Positions 36,268 through 45,232 of a stretch of DNA of 64,000 nucleotides are shown here, piece by piece. This DNA is from Lentibacillus halodurans (GTDB taxonomy: Bacteria; Bacillota; Bacilli; Bacillales; Amphibacillaceae): contig NZ_FOJW01000004.1 in assembly GCF_900112045.1 (NCBI RefSeq), forward strand, positions 186,001 to 250,000. The letters are read 5' to 3'. Both the position numbers and the translations under genes were made by a program. The notes beneath the pieces are model-generated. The model made no database searches. It had not been told where the DNA came from and saw nothing but the letters and a program-made list of their open reading frames with translations. Numbering within the stretch: position 1 is the stretch's first letter; each line of letters starts with the position of its first letter.

Positions 36268-36310
36268 AATAAAGTCACCCGTTTATTGACAATAGGATGA
36301 TGATGTTAGG

Positions 36311-36352
36311 AAAAAGGACTCGTTTGAGGTATATATCCCGCGAGTCCTTTTT
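36311..36352 (+). terminator. Terminator between the two peptide-transport operons
   Basis: AAAAAGGACTCG (36311-36322) pairs with CGAGTCCTTTTT (36341-36352). The following 200 bp are A/T-rich leader for the second operon and contain no gene. Confidence 0.88.
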
Positions 36353-36561
36353 GTTATTTATATTTTAGTAACGCATGAATATCGACAATTTAAATATAAT
36401 TTAAAAAAATAGAAGAAAGGAATAGAGGGACTTGTTAAATATCTGAAAATAATATATAATTTAACAAAATCCAAGCGTATTTCAGGTTTATTACATACGA
36501 CATATAAACTTATTTTTTTAAATTTTCGGTATTATAAAATGATATTTGAGGGGGAATCATT

Positions 36562-37596
36562 TTGCCGCAAGAACAGCATGATCAAAACGTACTCGACATA
36601 AACAATTTACATACAGGATTTTTAATAGATGGTGAGTTACATCATGCAGTCGTCGATGTGAATTTAAGTGTAAAGCCAAAGGAAGTAGTCTGTGTTGTTG
36701 GTGAATCAGGTTGTGGCAAGAGTGTCATGTCTTTATCCATTATGAATTTATTGCCTAAGATTAACTCTAAAATATCAAAAGGGGAAATTATATTTAATGG
36801 TGAAGATTTAACCCAAAAAACAGATGAAGAGATGAATAAAGTTCGTGGCAAGGATATATCCATGATTTTCCAGGAGCCAATGACAGCATTAAACCCCGTC
36901 TTTACAGTGGGATCCCAACTCCAGGAAGTTTTGTTTAACCACACTGATATGTCAAAACAAGAAGCACGTGAAAGAGGGATTGATCTATTAAAACAAGTTG
37001 GCATACCGAGACCGGAAAAGATCATTGATGAATACCCACATCAATTATCCGGTGGTATGCGGCAACGAATCATGATAGCGATCTCTATAGCCTTGAATCC
37101 TAAACTGCTCATTGCAGATGAGCCAACCACAGCCTTAGATGTTACAGTTCAAGCACAAATATTGGAATTAATGAAGGCCATTCAGGAGAAAGAAGATATG
37201 GCCATCATGCTTATCACGCACGATTTAGGCGTAGTAGCTGAAATGGCTGATAAAGTTATCGTAATGTATGCGGGAAAAATAGTTGAAACAGCAAATGTAG
37301 TCGATTTATTTACCGAACCCAAACACCCATATACAAAATCCATGATTAGCAGTATTCCAAGGATGGATGAACAGAAAAACAAATTGAATACCATTGATGG
37401 GATTGTTCCATCGTTAAAAAATATGCCCCATGTTGGCTGCCGTTTTGCCGATCGTTGTCCAAAGGCATTTGATGATTGTACAAAGATCACCCCACAGCTG
37501 GCAAAGGTTTCCGATGACCATGAAGCAAGGTGCCTCCTTTATGATGCATGTTATCCAGACACAAGCTCAATAGAAAAGGAGGAAGTCAATCAATGA
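36562..37596 (+). CDS. Oligopeptide ABC transporter ATPase OppD (second system)
   Basis: 344 residues. Walker A GESGCGKS, signature LSGGMRQRIMIAISI, Walker [13 protein letters not shown], cysteine tail GCRFADRCPKAFDDC. First gene of a D-F-A-B-C cluster. TTG start at 36562 follows GAGGGGG; a TATTAT box lies just upstream. Paralogous to the gene at 34230 but clearly diverged, so it is not a recent duplicate. Confidence 0.94.
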   Translation: MPQEQHDQNVLDINNLHTGFLIDGELHHAVVDVNLSVKPKEVVCVVGESGCGKSVMSLSIMNLLPKINSKISKGEIIFNGEDLTQKTDEEMNKVRGKDISMIFQEPMTALNPVFTVGSQLQEVLFNHTDMSKQEARERGIDLLKQVGIPRPEKIIDEYPHQLSGGMRQRIMIAISIALNPKLLIADEPTTALDVTVQAQILELMKAIQEKEDMAIMLITHDLGVVAEMADKVIVMYAGKIVETANVVDLFTEPKHPYTKSMISSIPRMDEQKNKLNTIDGIVPSLKNMPHVGCRFADRCPKAFDDCTKITPQLAKVSDDHEARCLLYDACYPDTSSIEKEEVNQ

Positions 37597-38612
37597 GTCA
37601 GCATACTGTAACAGTAAACCTGGAAAGAGAAAGACAGAATAAAGAAACCTTATTGGAGATCAAAAATTTAAAGAAATACTACCCTGTTACTGCCGGATTT
37701 TTTAAACGAAAAATCGGTGATATCAAGGCTGTAGATGATATATCGTTAACCCTGAAAAAAGGGGAAACATTCGGATTAGTTGGAGAATCCGGCTGCGGAA
37801 AATCAACAGCTGGAAGAACCATTTTACGTTTAACAGATGCGACCGAGGGACAGATCATTTTTGATGGCAGAGATATAACCAATCTATCCGGAGAAAAGCT
37901 GCGTGACATACGCAAAAATTTTCAAATGGTGTTTCAGGATCCATATGCATCACTCAATTCAAAAATGATGGTTGGACATATCATTGATGAACCAATCCGA
38001 AACTACACAAAGCAATCACATAAACAGCTGGAGGCAGAGGTGAAGGAACTGTTAAACCGAGTTGGCCTGCGTGAAGAGGATTATTATAAATATCCGCATG
38101 AGTTTTCAGGCGGGCAAAGGCAGCGAATTGGGATTGCCCGTGCATTGGCTTTAAATCCGAAATTAATCGTTGCAGATGAGCCTGTCAGTGCACTTGATGT
38201 GTCCATACAATCACAAGTACTCAATTTATTGCAGGAATTGCAGGATGAATTTGATCTGACTTATTTGTTTATTGCACACGATTTAAGTGTCGTGAAACAT
38301 ATGAGTGATCGCATTGGTGTCATGTATCTCGGCCGTATGGTAGAGGTAAGTGATAAAGAGGATATTTATAAAGAGCCATTGCATCCTTATACACAAGCAT
38401 TAACGTCTGCTATACCTGATCCAAATCCGCTGAATAAAAAAGAAAGAATTATTTTGGAAGGGGATGTTCCGAGTCCACAAAATCCGCCTTCCGGATGTGT
38501 TTTTCATACAAGGTGTCCGATGGCGATGCCTAAGTGTAAAGAAGTTGTGCCACAATTGAAGGAGGTGAGGCCGAATCGCCAGGTCGCTTGTCTTTTATAT
38601 GATGAGAAATAA
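37593..38612 (+). CDS. Oligopeptide ABC transporter ATPase OppF (second system)
   Basis: 339 residues. Walker A GESGCGKST, signature FSGGQRQRIGIARAL, Walker B LIVADEPVSALD, tail GCVFHTRCPMAMPKC. A longer N-terminus than the first OppF, with the AGFFKRKIGDIKAVDD insertion common in Opp/App-type F subunits. ATG 37593 overlaps the preceding TGA (ATGA) and has AAAAGGAGGAA upstream. Confidence 0.94.
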   Translation: MSQHTVTVNLERERQNKETLLEIKNLKKYYPVTAGFFKRKIGDIKAVDDISLTLKKGETFGLVGESGCGKSTAGRTILRLTDATEGQIIFDGRDITNLSGEKLRDIRKNFQMVFQDPYASLNSKMMVGHIIDEPIRNYTKQSHKQLEAEVKELLNRVGLREEDYYKYPHEFSGGQRQRIGIARALALNPKLIVADEPVSALDVSIQSQVLNLLQELQDEFDLTYLFIAHDLSVVKHMSDRIGVMYLGRMVEVSDKEDIYKEPLHPYTQALTSAIPDPNPLNKKERIILEGDVPSPQNPPSGCVFHTRCPMAMPKCKEVVPQLKEVRPNRQVACLLYDEK

Positions 38613-38630
38613 CTTAAAGGGGGAAGAAGT

Positions 38631-40373
38631 GTGAATAAGAAATTCTGGTTTTTATTATTGCTACTGATGTCATTGTTTTTCGTATTGGCAGCATGCTCTG
38701 ATAGTGCATCAGATGCTGAAGGTGAAGAAGATGGGGCAGGTGAAACAGAGGGAACGGATGATTCAGGCGGTGATGGAGAAGGAGATAGTATCAACGAGAA
38801 CGGAACGATTACGTATGCCATTGACCAGGCACCTGAAGGGCTGTTTATTGATGGATTTGCAGGCAGTGCGATCGATTCACAAGTTAACGATTTCATTCAT
38901 GAGGACATGGTGACAACCAATGAAAACCTTGAATATATACCACATCTGGCTGAATGGGAAACAGAAGATAATCAGGAATATACATTCACCCTTGAAGAAG
39001 GTGTCAAGTGGCACAACGGAGAAGAACTGACCATGGAAGACTGGCAGTTTGCTATTGAAGTTTTGGCTCATCCTGACTATGAAGGCCCGCGTTACAACTA
39101 TGTACAGGACATTGAAGGAGCTGAGGAATATCGGGCAGGCGAGGCGGATTCTGTCTCCGGCTTTGAAATCGTCGATGATTATACAGCAGTCATTACATTT
39201 AATGAACCAAAAGTCAATAACCTGGAAAACTTATGGACGACGCCAATGCCAAAAGCAGAGCTAGAGGATGTTCCGGTTGCCGATATGATGGAAGCACCGG
39301 AAGTACGTGAGAATCCTGTAGGTCTTGGCCCGTTCAAAGTCAAAGAAGTTGTTCAAGGGGAGTATATAACACTTGAACGATTTGATGATTACTGGCAGGG
39401 AACCCCAAAACTGGCTGAAGTCACTATCCGTGTCATTGATCCTTCGTTAGTGCAAGGCGCGCTGCAAAATGAAGAAATTGATATTATGGAAGTTAATCCA
39501 GAAGATGTAGAAGATCTGGAACAGTTGGATAACGTTCGTGTTGAAGAACAGGAAGGCTTGGGCTATTCCTACGTTGGTTTCCGATTTGGCAGCTATGATT
39601 ATGACAATCGGACAGCAGTCGATGACTATGATAAGTATGACAGCAAAGAGCTTCGTAAGGCCATGTTCTATGCCATTGACCGCGAAGCACTAGTTGATAC
39701 GTATCTCGCCGGCAAGGCGACAATCGTCAATACGCCAGTCCCGTCGGTACATTGGATTGCTGCGGATGAGTCCGAGTTAATTCAATATGATTATGATCCT
39801 GAAAAAGCGGAAGAACTGTTAGAAGAAGCGGGATATGTTGATGTCAATGATGATGGCTATCGTGAGGACCCGAATGGTGATGAATTTGTGGTGACCTTCA
39901 GTCACTATGCCGGTTCAGCTGCATTTGAAGGACGCTCACAAGCTCTGATGCAAGCCTGGGAGGATGTCGGTCTGAAAACAGAACTCGCAACAGGACAATT
40001 AATCGAATTTAACACATACAACGAAATGAAAGAGAATGATGATGAAAATATTGAAGTATTCTTCGGCGCATGGAGTGTTGGTACAGACCCTGATCCGTCA
40101 GGCTTATGGCACAGCGAAGCTGAATGGAACTATGGACGCTGGTTAAATGAGGAGTCAGATGAACTGCTTGACGAAGGCCTGAGTGAAGCATCCTTTGATC
40201 AGGACCACCGGGCGGAAGTTTACGTTGAATGGCAAAAACTATTCAACGAAGAACTCCCAGCACTCCCACTTTGGGAAAATCTTGACTTGTACGGTATCAA
40301 CAACAAACTGGAAGGTGTAACGATTGATGCTGTCGGTGTGCGTGATCACCATGAATGGTATGTAACTGAATAA
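38631..40373 (+). CDS. Peptide ABC transporter binding lipoprotein (second system)
   Basis: 580 residues. Lipobox LAAC, a long acidic linker (to about residue 50), then SBP family 5 with YTFTLEEGVKWHNGEELTMEDW and ELRKAMFYAIDREALVDTYL. It is of the AppA/OppA-like size class. GTG 38631 follows AAAGGGGGAAG. It sits between the ATPases and permeases of its operon. Confidence 0.93.
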   Translation: MNKKFWFLLLLLMSLFFVLAACSDSASDAEGEEDGAGETEGTDDSGGDGEGDSINENGTITYAIDQAPEGLFIDGFAGSAIDSQVNDFIHEDMVTTNENLEYIPHLAEWETEDNQEYTFTLEEGVKWHNGEELTMEDWQFAIEVLAHPDYEGPRYNYVQDIEGAEEYRAGEADSVSGFEIVDDYTAVITFNEPKVNNLENLWTTPMPKAELEDVPVADMMEAPEVRENPVGLGPFKVKEVVQGEYITLERFDDYWQGTPKLAEVTIRVIDPSLVQGALQNEEIDIMEVNPEDVEDLEQLDNVRVEEQEGLGYSYVGFRFGSYDYDNRTAVDDYDKYDSKELRKAMFYAIDREALVDTYLAGKATIVNTPVPSVHWIAADESELIQYDYDPEKAEELLEEAGYVDVNDDGYREDPNGDEFVVTFSHYAGSAAFEGRSQALMQAWEDVGLKTELATGQLIEFNTYNEMKENDDENIEVFFGAWSVGTDPDPSGLWHSEAEWNYGRWLNEESDELLDEGLSEASFDQDHRAEVYVEWQKLFNEELPALPLWENLDLYGINNKLEGVTIDAVGVRDHHEWYVTE

Positions 40374-40429
40374 TCAATCATGTTGCAAGGAAACCCGTAT
40401 AATCTGACTGAGGATAAGGAGAAATGAAG

Positions 40430-41392
40430 ATGTTAGCCTACACAATACGCAGACTTCTATCAATGATTCCTTTGCTTATCCTTATCTCCGTCGTTGTATT
40501 TTCCCTGGCAAAGCTAATGCCAGGGGACCCCTTCACGGGGGAAATTGATCCAAATAATACCAACACAGAATATATTGAGGAGATGAGAGAGGAGCTTGGG
40601 TATAATGATCCGATACTGGTTCAGTACCAAAGATGGGTTACCAATGTGCTGCAAGGAGATTTCGGGAAATCAACAACGTATAAAAAACCGGTAACAGAGG
40701 TTATTGCCGAACGCTTGCCCAACACAATCTTTTTAGCCATTTCGGCACTTATTATTACATATATCTTAGCTTTTACGATGGGAATGTACTCCGGGAGAAG
40801 ACCGTATACGCTGGGTGATAATTTTATTGCGACCTTTAATTATACAGGGATTGCTATACCGCAGTATATTGTCGCGATTGTTGCGATTTACTTTTTTGCC
40901 TTTCAGCTCGGATGGTTTCCATCTGGTGGTTCAATCACTCCAGGATTGGAGCAGGGATCCATGGCGTTTTGGACTGACCGAATTTACCATGTTATTTTAC
41001 CAGCAATAACACTTGGATTATTTTCAACTGCTTCCTACACACAATTTTTACGGAATGATATTGTACAAAATAGTAAACAAGACTATGTGCGAAGTGCTAG
41101 AGCAAGAGGGACAAAGGAATCTGTTATTTACAACAAGCATATTCTAAGAAACTCTGTTATACCTCTTGTAACATTCTTTGGATTTGACCTGGCAACACTA
41201 ATTGGAGGGGCTATTATTACCGAAACAATATTTACTTATCCGGGAATTGGCATGCTATTTATCGACTCGGTAACGACAAGAGATTACCCTGTTGTCATGA
41301 CTTTAACATTAGTATTTTCATTCTTAACGTTAGCGGGTAATTTAATAGCTGATCTATTGTATGGTGTTGTGGATCCAAGAATACGTTATTAA
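40430..41392 (+). CDS. Peptide ABC transporter permease, OppB-type (second system)
   Basis: 320 residues, six helices. MLAYTIRRLLSMIPLLILIS start and EAA loop QDYVRSARARGTKESVIYNKHILRNSVIP. Forms the channel with the next gene product. ATG 40430 is 8 nt after AAGGAG; ATG 40424 is too close. Confidence 0.93.
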   Translation: MLAYTIRRLLSMIPLLILISVVVFSLAKLMPGDPFTGEIDPNNTNTEYIEEMREELGYNDPILVQYQRWVTNVLQGDFGKSTTYKKPVTEVIAERLPNTIFLAISALIITYILAFTMGMYSGRRPYTLGDNFIATFNYTGIAIPQYIVAIVAIYFFAFQLGWFPSGGSITPGLEQGSMAFWTDRIYHVILPAITLGLFSTASYTQFLRNDIVQNSKQDYVRSARARGTKESVIYNKHILRNSVIPLVTFFGFDLATLIGGAIITETIFTYPGIGMLFIDSVTTRDYPVVMTLTLVFSFLTLAGNLIADLLYGVVDPRIRY

Positions 41393-41404
41393 GGGGGGTT
41401 GTAA

Positions 41405-42319
41405 ATGGAACCAGCAACGAAGACATCTTCGGCAAATGCGCCCAGGAAACCAAAATTTGACTCAACATGGACGATAGCACGCAAGAAATTTATGAAGCGA
41501 AAATTAGCAATGGTCAGTCTTGGATTTCTTATTTTTATTATTACCGTATCATTTTTAGCACCATATATTACGGATACTGACGTAACAAGAATTAATATGT
41601 CCGAAATTAATAAAGAACCGTCCAGTGAACATTGGTTTGGCACAGATCGAAATGGACGGGATGTATTTGTAAGAACCCTTTATGGCGGGAGAGTTTCTTT
41701 AACAATTGGACTATTATCCATGGTCTCGGTAACATTAATCGGTTCGATAATTGGATCTATAGCAGGCTATTATGGTGGCTGGGTTGACAACCTTCTTATG
41801 CGGTTTACGGACTTTATACTAACACTTCCATTTTATGTTTTTGTTATTGTATTAAATGCTATCCTGATTGGGTTTGACAGGGTGGCCGGTATGTGGAGTT
41901 TAATTATTGTTTTCAGCTTACTTGGATGGGGCGGTGTTGCAAGGATCGTTCGGAGTAAGATTCTTGCAGAAAAGGAAAATGAATATGTTTTAGCCGCATC
42001 ATCTATTGGGAGCAGACCATCAAAAGTCATTATGAAGCATTTGTTTCCGAATGTGATGACAACCGTTATTGTACAAGCTACCCTGTTACTTGCAACCTAT
42101 ATTGTAGCAGAGGCAGGGCTTAGTTTTATTGGAGTTGGCGTACCACCTGATACACCGAGTTGGGGCAACATGTTAATGGAAGCCAGACAAACGGATGTTT
42201 TGCAGGATAAACCATGGATATGGGTGCCGCCTGCTGTATGTATAACATTAACTATACTATCCATTAACTTTGTCGGGGAAGGGCTAAAAGATGCACTGGA
42301 TCCGAAAACAACGAAATAG
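41405..42319 (+). CDS. Peptide ABC transporter permease, OppC-type (second system)
   Basis: 304 residues with HWFGTDRNGRDVFVRTLYGG, six helices and EAA loop NEYVLAASSIGSRPSKVIMKHLFPN. Last gene of the second peptide importer; followed by a strong terminator. AAGGGGGGT precedes ATG 41405. Confidence 0.93.
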   Translation: MEPATKTSSANAPRKPKFDSTWTIARKKFMKRKLAMVSLGFLIFIITVSFLAPYITDTDVTRINMSEINKEPSSEHWFGTDRNGRDVFVRTLYGGRVSLTIGLLSMVSVTLIGSIIGSIAGYYGGWVDNLLMRFTDFILTLPFYVFVIVLNAILIGFDRVAGMWSLIIVFSLLGWGGVARIVRSKILAEKENEYVLAASSIGSRPSKVIMKHLFPNVMTTVIVQATLLLATYIVAEAGLSFIGVGVPPDTPSWGNMLMEARQTDVLQDKPWIWVPPAVCITLTILSINFVGEGLKDALDPKTTK

Positions 42320-42353
42320 AACGATCATCCCTAATTGATTTCGAGGGTACCGT

Positions 42354-42388
42354 ATGAGATCTTAATTTGCTTAAGATCTCATCTTTTT
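42354..42388 (+). terminator. Terminator of the second peptide-transport operon
   Basis: ATGAGATCTTAA (42354-42365) and TTAAGATCTCAT (42371-42382) form a perfect 12-bp stem with a 5-nt loop and a CTTTTTT tail. The ~200 bp after it hold no gene. Confidence 0.92.
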
Positions 42389-42610
42389 TATACTGTTCTC
42401 TAAAAAGTTTGTTGCTTTAGGAATAAGTCGGCAAAACGTTTTAGAAGCACTGAGCGGTATAGGGGTCGGTACATTTATTGCGTAATTTTGACTTAACCTA
42501 TCAATAAAAAGAGAAGTTCGTTATTAACCTATTACATAAACAGTCATATCCGGGACTTTCGAATTAAATCTATAAAACTTGTAATATTTCTATGGTAGTT
42601 TGGCAATCCT

Positions 42611-42666
42611 TGTAACAGACTCTTAATTGTCTTGTAACTGCACTGCCTCTACCCTTATGGTATGAT
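42611..42666 (+). promoter_or_regulatory. Possible WalR-type box and promoter of the yocH-like gene
   Basis: TGTAAC occurs at 42611-42616 and 42633-42638, with a degenerate CTTAAT at 42622-42627: three half-sites each 11 bp apart. WalR (YycF) binds TGTWAH-N5-TGTWAH direct repeats and activates yocH in B. subtilis. A -10 TATGAT (42661-42666) has no good -35, as expected for an activated promoter. The regulator assignment is inference. Confidence 0.5.
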
Positions 42667-42698
42667 GAGCAATGCAGAATTTAAAGGAGGGACTACCT

Positions 42699-43478
42699 AT
42701 GAAGAAAATGGTAGCTTCAATTGCTACTGGTGTCATAATTGCTGGCGCTTCAGTGACCACTGCTTCTGCAGCAGAATATACAGTTGAAAAAGGAGACAGT
42801 CTCTGGGAGATTGCGCAAGAAAATAACACAACTGTAGACGAATTAGTTGACATAAATGAACTTGAAAATACGATTATTCAACCGGATCAAACACTTAATC
42901 TTCATGACACATATCAGGTTCAGAAAGGTGATACATTAATCGGTATCAGCGAGGAGTATGATGTGTCAGTCGATGATCTGAAAAAGTGGAATGACCTGGA
43001 TTCGGATCTCATCGTAATTGGACAAGAACTTGAAATAAAAGGTGTTAATGTTGAACAGCAGGACGAGCCTGTTACAGCAACCGTATCGGAAAGTTCATCC
43101 GGTGAATCAAATGAGACGGAACAGACATCAAATAACACCAATGATGCCAATCAGGAACAATCATCCCAGGATAATCCTGATGGCAAAACAATAACTGTAA
43201 CGGCAACAGCATACACGGCTGACTGCAATGGATGCTCAGGCATCACGTCTACTGGTGTTGATCTGAATGACAATCCGAATGCAAAAGTCATTGCAGTAGA
43301 TCCAAATGTTATCCCATTAGGCTCAGAGGTGTATGTTGAAGGCTATGGTTATGCAACTGCAGCAGATGTCGGTGGAGCTATTAACGGTAACAAGATTGAC
43401 ATCCACGTCCCAACAAAAGATGAAGCAAATGATTGGGGCGTCCGTACGGTTGACGTAACAATCGTTAATGAATCATAA
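42699..43478 (+). CDS. yocH: Secreted LysM-3D cell-wall protein (YocH-like)
   Basis: 259 residues. Signal peptide ending near ASAAEY (residue 25), two LysM repeats (about 26-70 YTVEKGDSLWEIAQENN and 76-120 YQVQKGDTLIGISEEYD), a Ser/Asn/Gln-rich acidic linker, and a C-terminal 3D domain (VTATAYTADCNGCSG to DIHVPTKDEANDWG) with its three conserved aspartates. YocH is a muralytic enzyme of the WalRK regulon; the same role in wall turnover is likely. ATG 42699 follows AAAGGAGGG. Confidence 0.92.
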   Translation: MKKMVASIATGVIIAGASVTTASAAEYTVEKGDSLWEIAQENNTTVDELVDINELENTIIQPDQTLNLHDTYQVQKGDTLIGISEEYDVSVDDLKKWNDLDSDLIVIGQELEIKGVNVEQQDEPVTATVSESSSGESNETEQTSNNTNDANQEQSSQDNPDGKTITVTATAYTADCNGCSGITSTGVDLNDNPNAKVIAVDPNVIPLGSEVYVEGYGYATAADVGGAINGNKIDIHVPTKDEANDWGVRTVDVTIVNES

Positions 43479-43490
43479 GTCAGCAATATG

Positions 43491-43527
43491 AAAGAGGGAG
43501 CATCCTAAATGAATGCTTCCTCTTTTT
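43491..43527. terminator. Terminator between yocH and a small convergent gene
   Basis: AAAGAGGGAGCAT (43491-43503) pairs with ATGCTTCCTCTTT (43513-43525) with one G-T pair, then TT. Confidence 0.85.
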
Positions 43528-43657
43528 AATTTAATATAACAGCATTACGATCCTCTTTATCCACAATATCTTCTGTATCTTCGTATGTTTGCGTGTAACC
43601 AACAATACTGAAAGTGACAATCAAAACAAAAAATAATGCCATCAATACTTGTTTCAT
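43526..43657 (-). CDS. 43-residue single-helix membrane protein
   Basis: ATG 43657 follows AGAGAGGAAACAA. The peptide has one strong N-terminal helix (VLMALFFVLIVTFSIVG) and a short strongly acidic tail (YTQTYEDTEDIVDKEDR), so the tail would be outside if it inserts N-in. It is convergent with yocH and shares its terminator. No family recognised; ribosome site and composition make it likely real. Confidence 0.65.
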   Translation of the reverse strand: MKQVLMALFFVLIVTFSIVGYTQTYEDTEDIVDKEDRNAVILN

Positions 43658-43867
43658 CGTTTGTTTCCTCTCTTTCATGAGCTATATTAAGTATAATAAA
43701 ATAGAACGGGATAAACCATCGATTTTCATTACAAAATGACAGGTAAATCTTACAAAAATGAAATATTTATGGAAGAACTGGGCTCTTGGTTTGTATGCAA
43801 ATACCAAAAAATCATGTCTTGTGTTAAACTCGATAGTGGAATATGTTAGTTTAATGAATGAGAGATG

Positions 43868-43882
43868 ATTAAAGCGCTTACA
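43868..43882 (+). promoter_or_regulatory. cre-like (CcpA) site upstream of kbl
   Basis: ATTAAAGCGCTTACA matches the cre consensus WTGNAANCGNWNNCW at all defined positions but one (T for G at position 3). It lies 20 bp before the kbl start codon, in the probable leader, where CcpA binding would block transcription when preferred sugars are present. Confidence 0.6.
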
Positions 43883-43901
43883 TAATAAGGAGGAAATAGG
43901 A

Positions 43902-45092
43902 ATGACAAGTAAGGCATTGCAATCTTTTCTGGAAGAGAATATTACCGATTTAAAAGAACGCGGGCTTTACAATGAGATTGATCCCGTACAGGGTGCAAAC
44001 GGTCCGATTATTAACATTGATGGAAAAGAGCTGGTTAATCTTTCGTCGAATAATTATTTGGGACTTGCAACCGACGACCGTCTGAAGGAAGTTGCCAAAG
44101 ACGCGGTTGATTCACACGGTGTTGGTGCGGGTGCTGTCCGTACCATCAACGGAACGCTGGATCTGCATCTTGAGCTTGAGAAAAAACTGGCGGCATTCAA
44201 AGGGACAGAAGCGGTCATCTCTTATCAGTCTGGTTTCAACTGCAATATGGCTGCCATTTCAGCCGTGATGGATAAAAACGATGCCATTCTTTCTGATGAA
44301 TTGAACCATGCATCAATTATTGATGGCTGTCGTTTGTCCAAGGCAAAGATTATTCGCTTCAGTCACTCAGATATGGACGACTTGCGGGCAAAAGCAAAAG
44401 AAGCGGTCGAATCCGGGCAGTACAATAAAGTGATGGTGATTACCGATGGCGTCTTTTCCATGGATGGAGATGTTGCCAAACTGCCGGAGATTGTGGAAGT
44501 TGCTGAGGAATTTGATTTGATCACCTATGTTGACGATGCCCACGGTTCAGGTGTATTGGGTAAAGGAGCCGGTACGGTTAAACATTTCGGGCTTCAGGAT
44601 AAAGTTGATTTTCAAATGGGCACTCTATCCAAAGCGATCGGTGTAATCGGGGGATATGTTGCTGGAAAAGGAGAACTCATCGACTGGCTGAAAGTTCGCT
44701 CCCGTCCGTTCCTTTTTTCAACAGCTGTTTCACCAGCTGATGCAGTGGCAAGCACAAAAGCGGTTGACCTTTTAATGGAATCGACCGATTTAAATGAAAA
44801 ACTGTGGGAGAACAGCCAATATTTGAAAGATGGCCTCAAAAAGCTCGGCTTCGATATCGGCGACAGCGAAACGCCAATTACACCGTGTATTCTGGGTGAC
44901 GAAAAAGATACTCAAGACTTTAGCAAACGTCTTTATGAAGAAGGCGTTTATGCAAAATCAATTGTTTTCCCAACCGTACCGAGAGGAACAGGACGCGTAC
45001 GCAATATGCCGACAGCAGCCCATACAAAGGAAATGCTTGATAATGCGCTTTTTGCATATGAAAAAATCGGTAAGGAATTAGGACTTATTTAG
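43902..45092 (+). CDS. kbl: Glycine C-acetyltransferase (2-amino-3-ketobutyrate CoA ligase)
   Basis: 396 residues, alpha-oxoamine synthase family. N-terminal [43 protein letters not shown] and the PLP lysine in [12 protein letters not shown]. It cleaves 2-amino-3-ketobutyrate with CoA to glycine and acetyl-CoA. The threonine dehydrogenase gene follows by 140 bp, which sets it apart from KBL-like biotin (BioF) enzymes. AAGGAGGAAA precedes ATG 43902. Confidence 0.95.
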   Translation: MTSKALQSFLEENITDLKERGLYNEIDPVQGANGPIINIDGKELVNLSSNNYLGLATDDRLKEVAKDAVDSHGVGAGAVRTINGTLDLHLELEKKLAAFKGTEAVISYQSGFNCNMAAISAVMDKNDAILSDELNHASIIDGCRLSKAKIIRFSHSDMDDLRAKAKEAVESGQYNKVMVITDGVFSMDGDVAKLPEIVEVAEEFDLITYVDDAHGSGVLGKGAGTVKHFGLQDKVDFQMGTLSKAIGVIGGYVAGKGELIDWLKVRSRPFLFSTAVSPADAVASTKAVDLLMESTDLNEKLWENSQYLKDGLKKLGFDIGDSETPITPCILGDEKDTQDFSKRLYEEGVYAKSIVFPTVPRGTGRVRNMPTAAHTKEMLDNALFAYEKIGKELGLI

Positions 45093-45232
45093 GTTGAGAT
45101 CAGATAGAGCTTTATTTCACAATTTGTCCAAATCAGATATAGGTAAAAATCATGAATGAATCGGTTAGCCAGCCGCTTCAATCACTTCATGACATGACAT
45201 CATTACGGAAGGACTAGCTGGAGGAAAAGAAC

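Noticed and set aside
36525-36540. AATTTTCGG resembling a CodY box before the second peptide operon
   Set aside because: Only the left half fits AATTTTCWGAAAATT; about five mismatches in an A/T-rich leader is not evidence.
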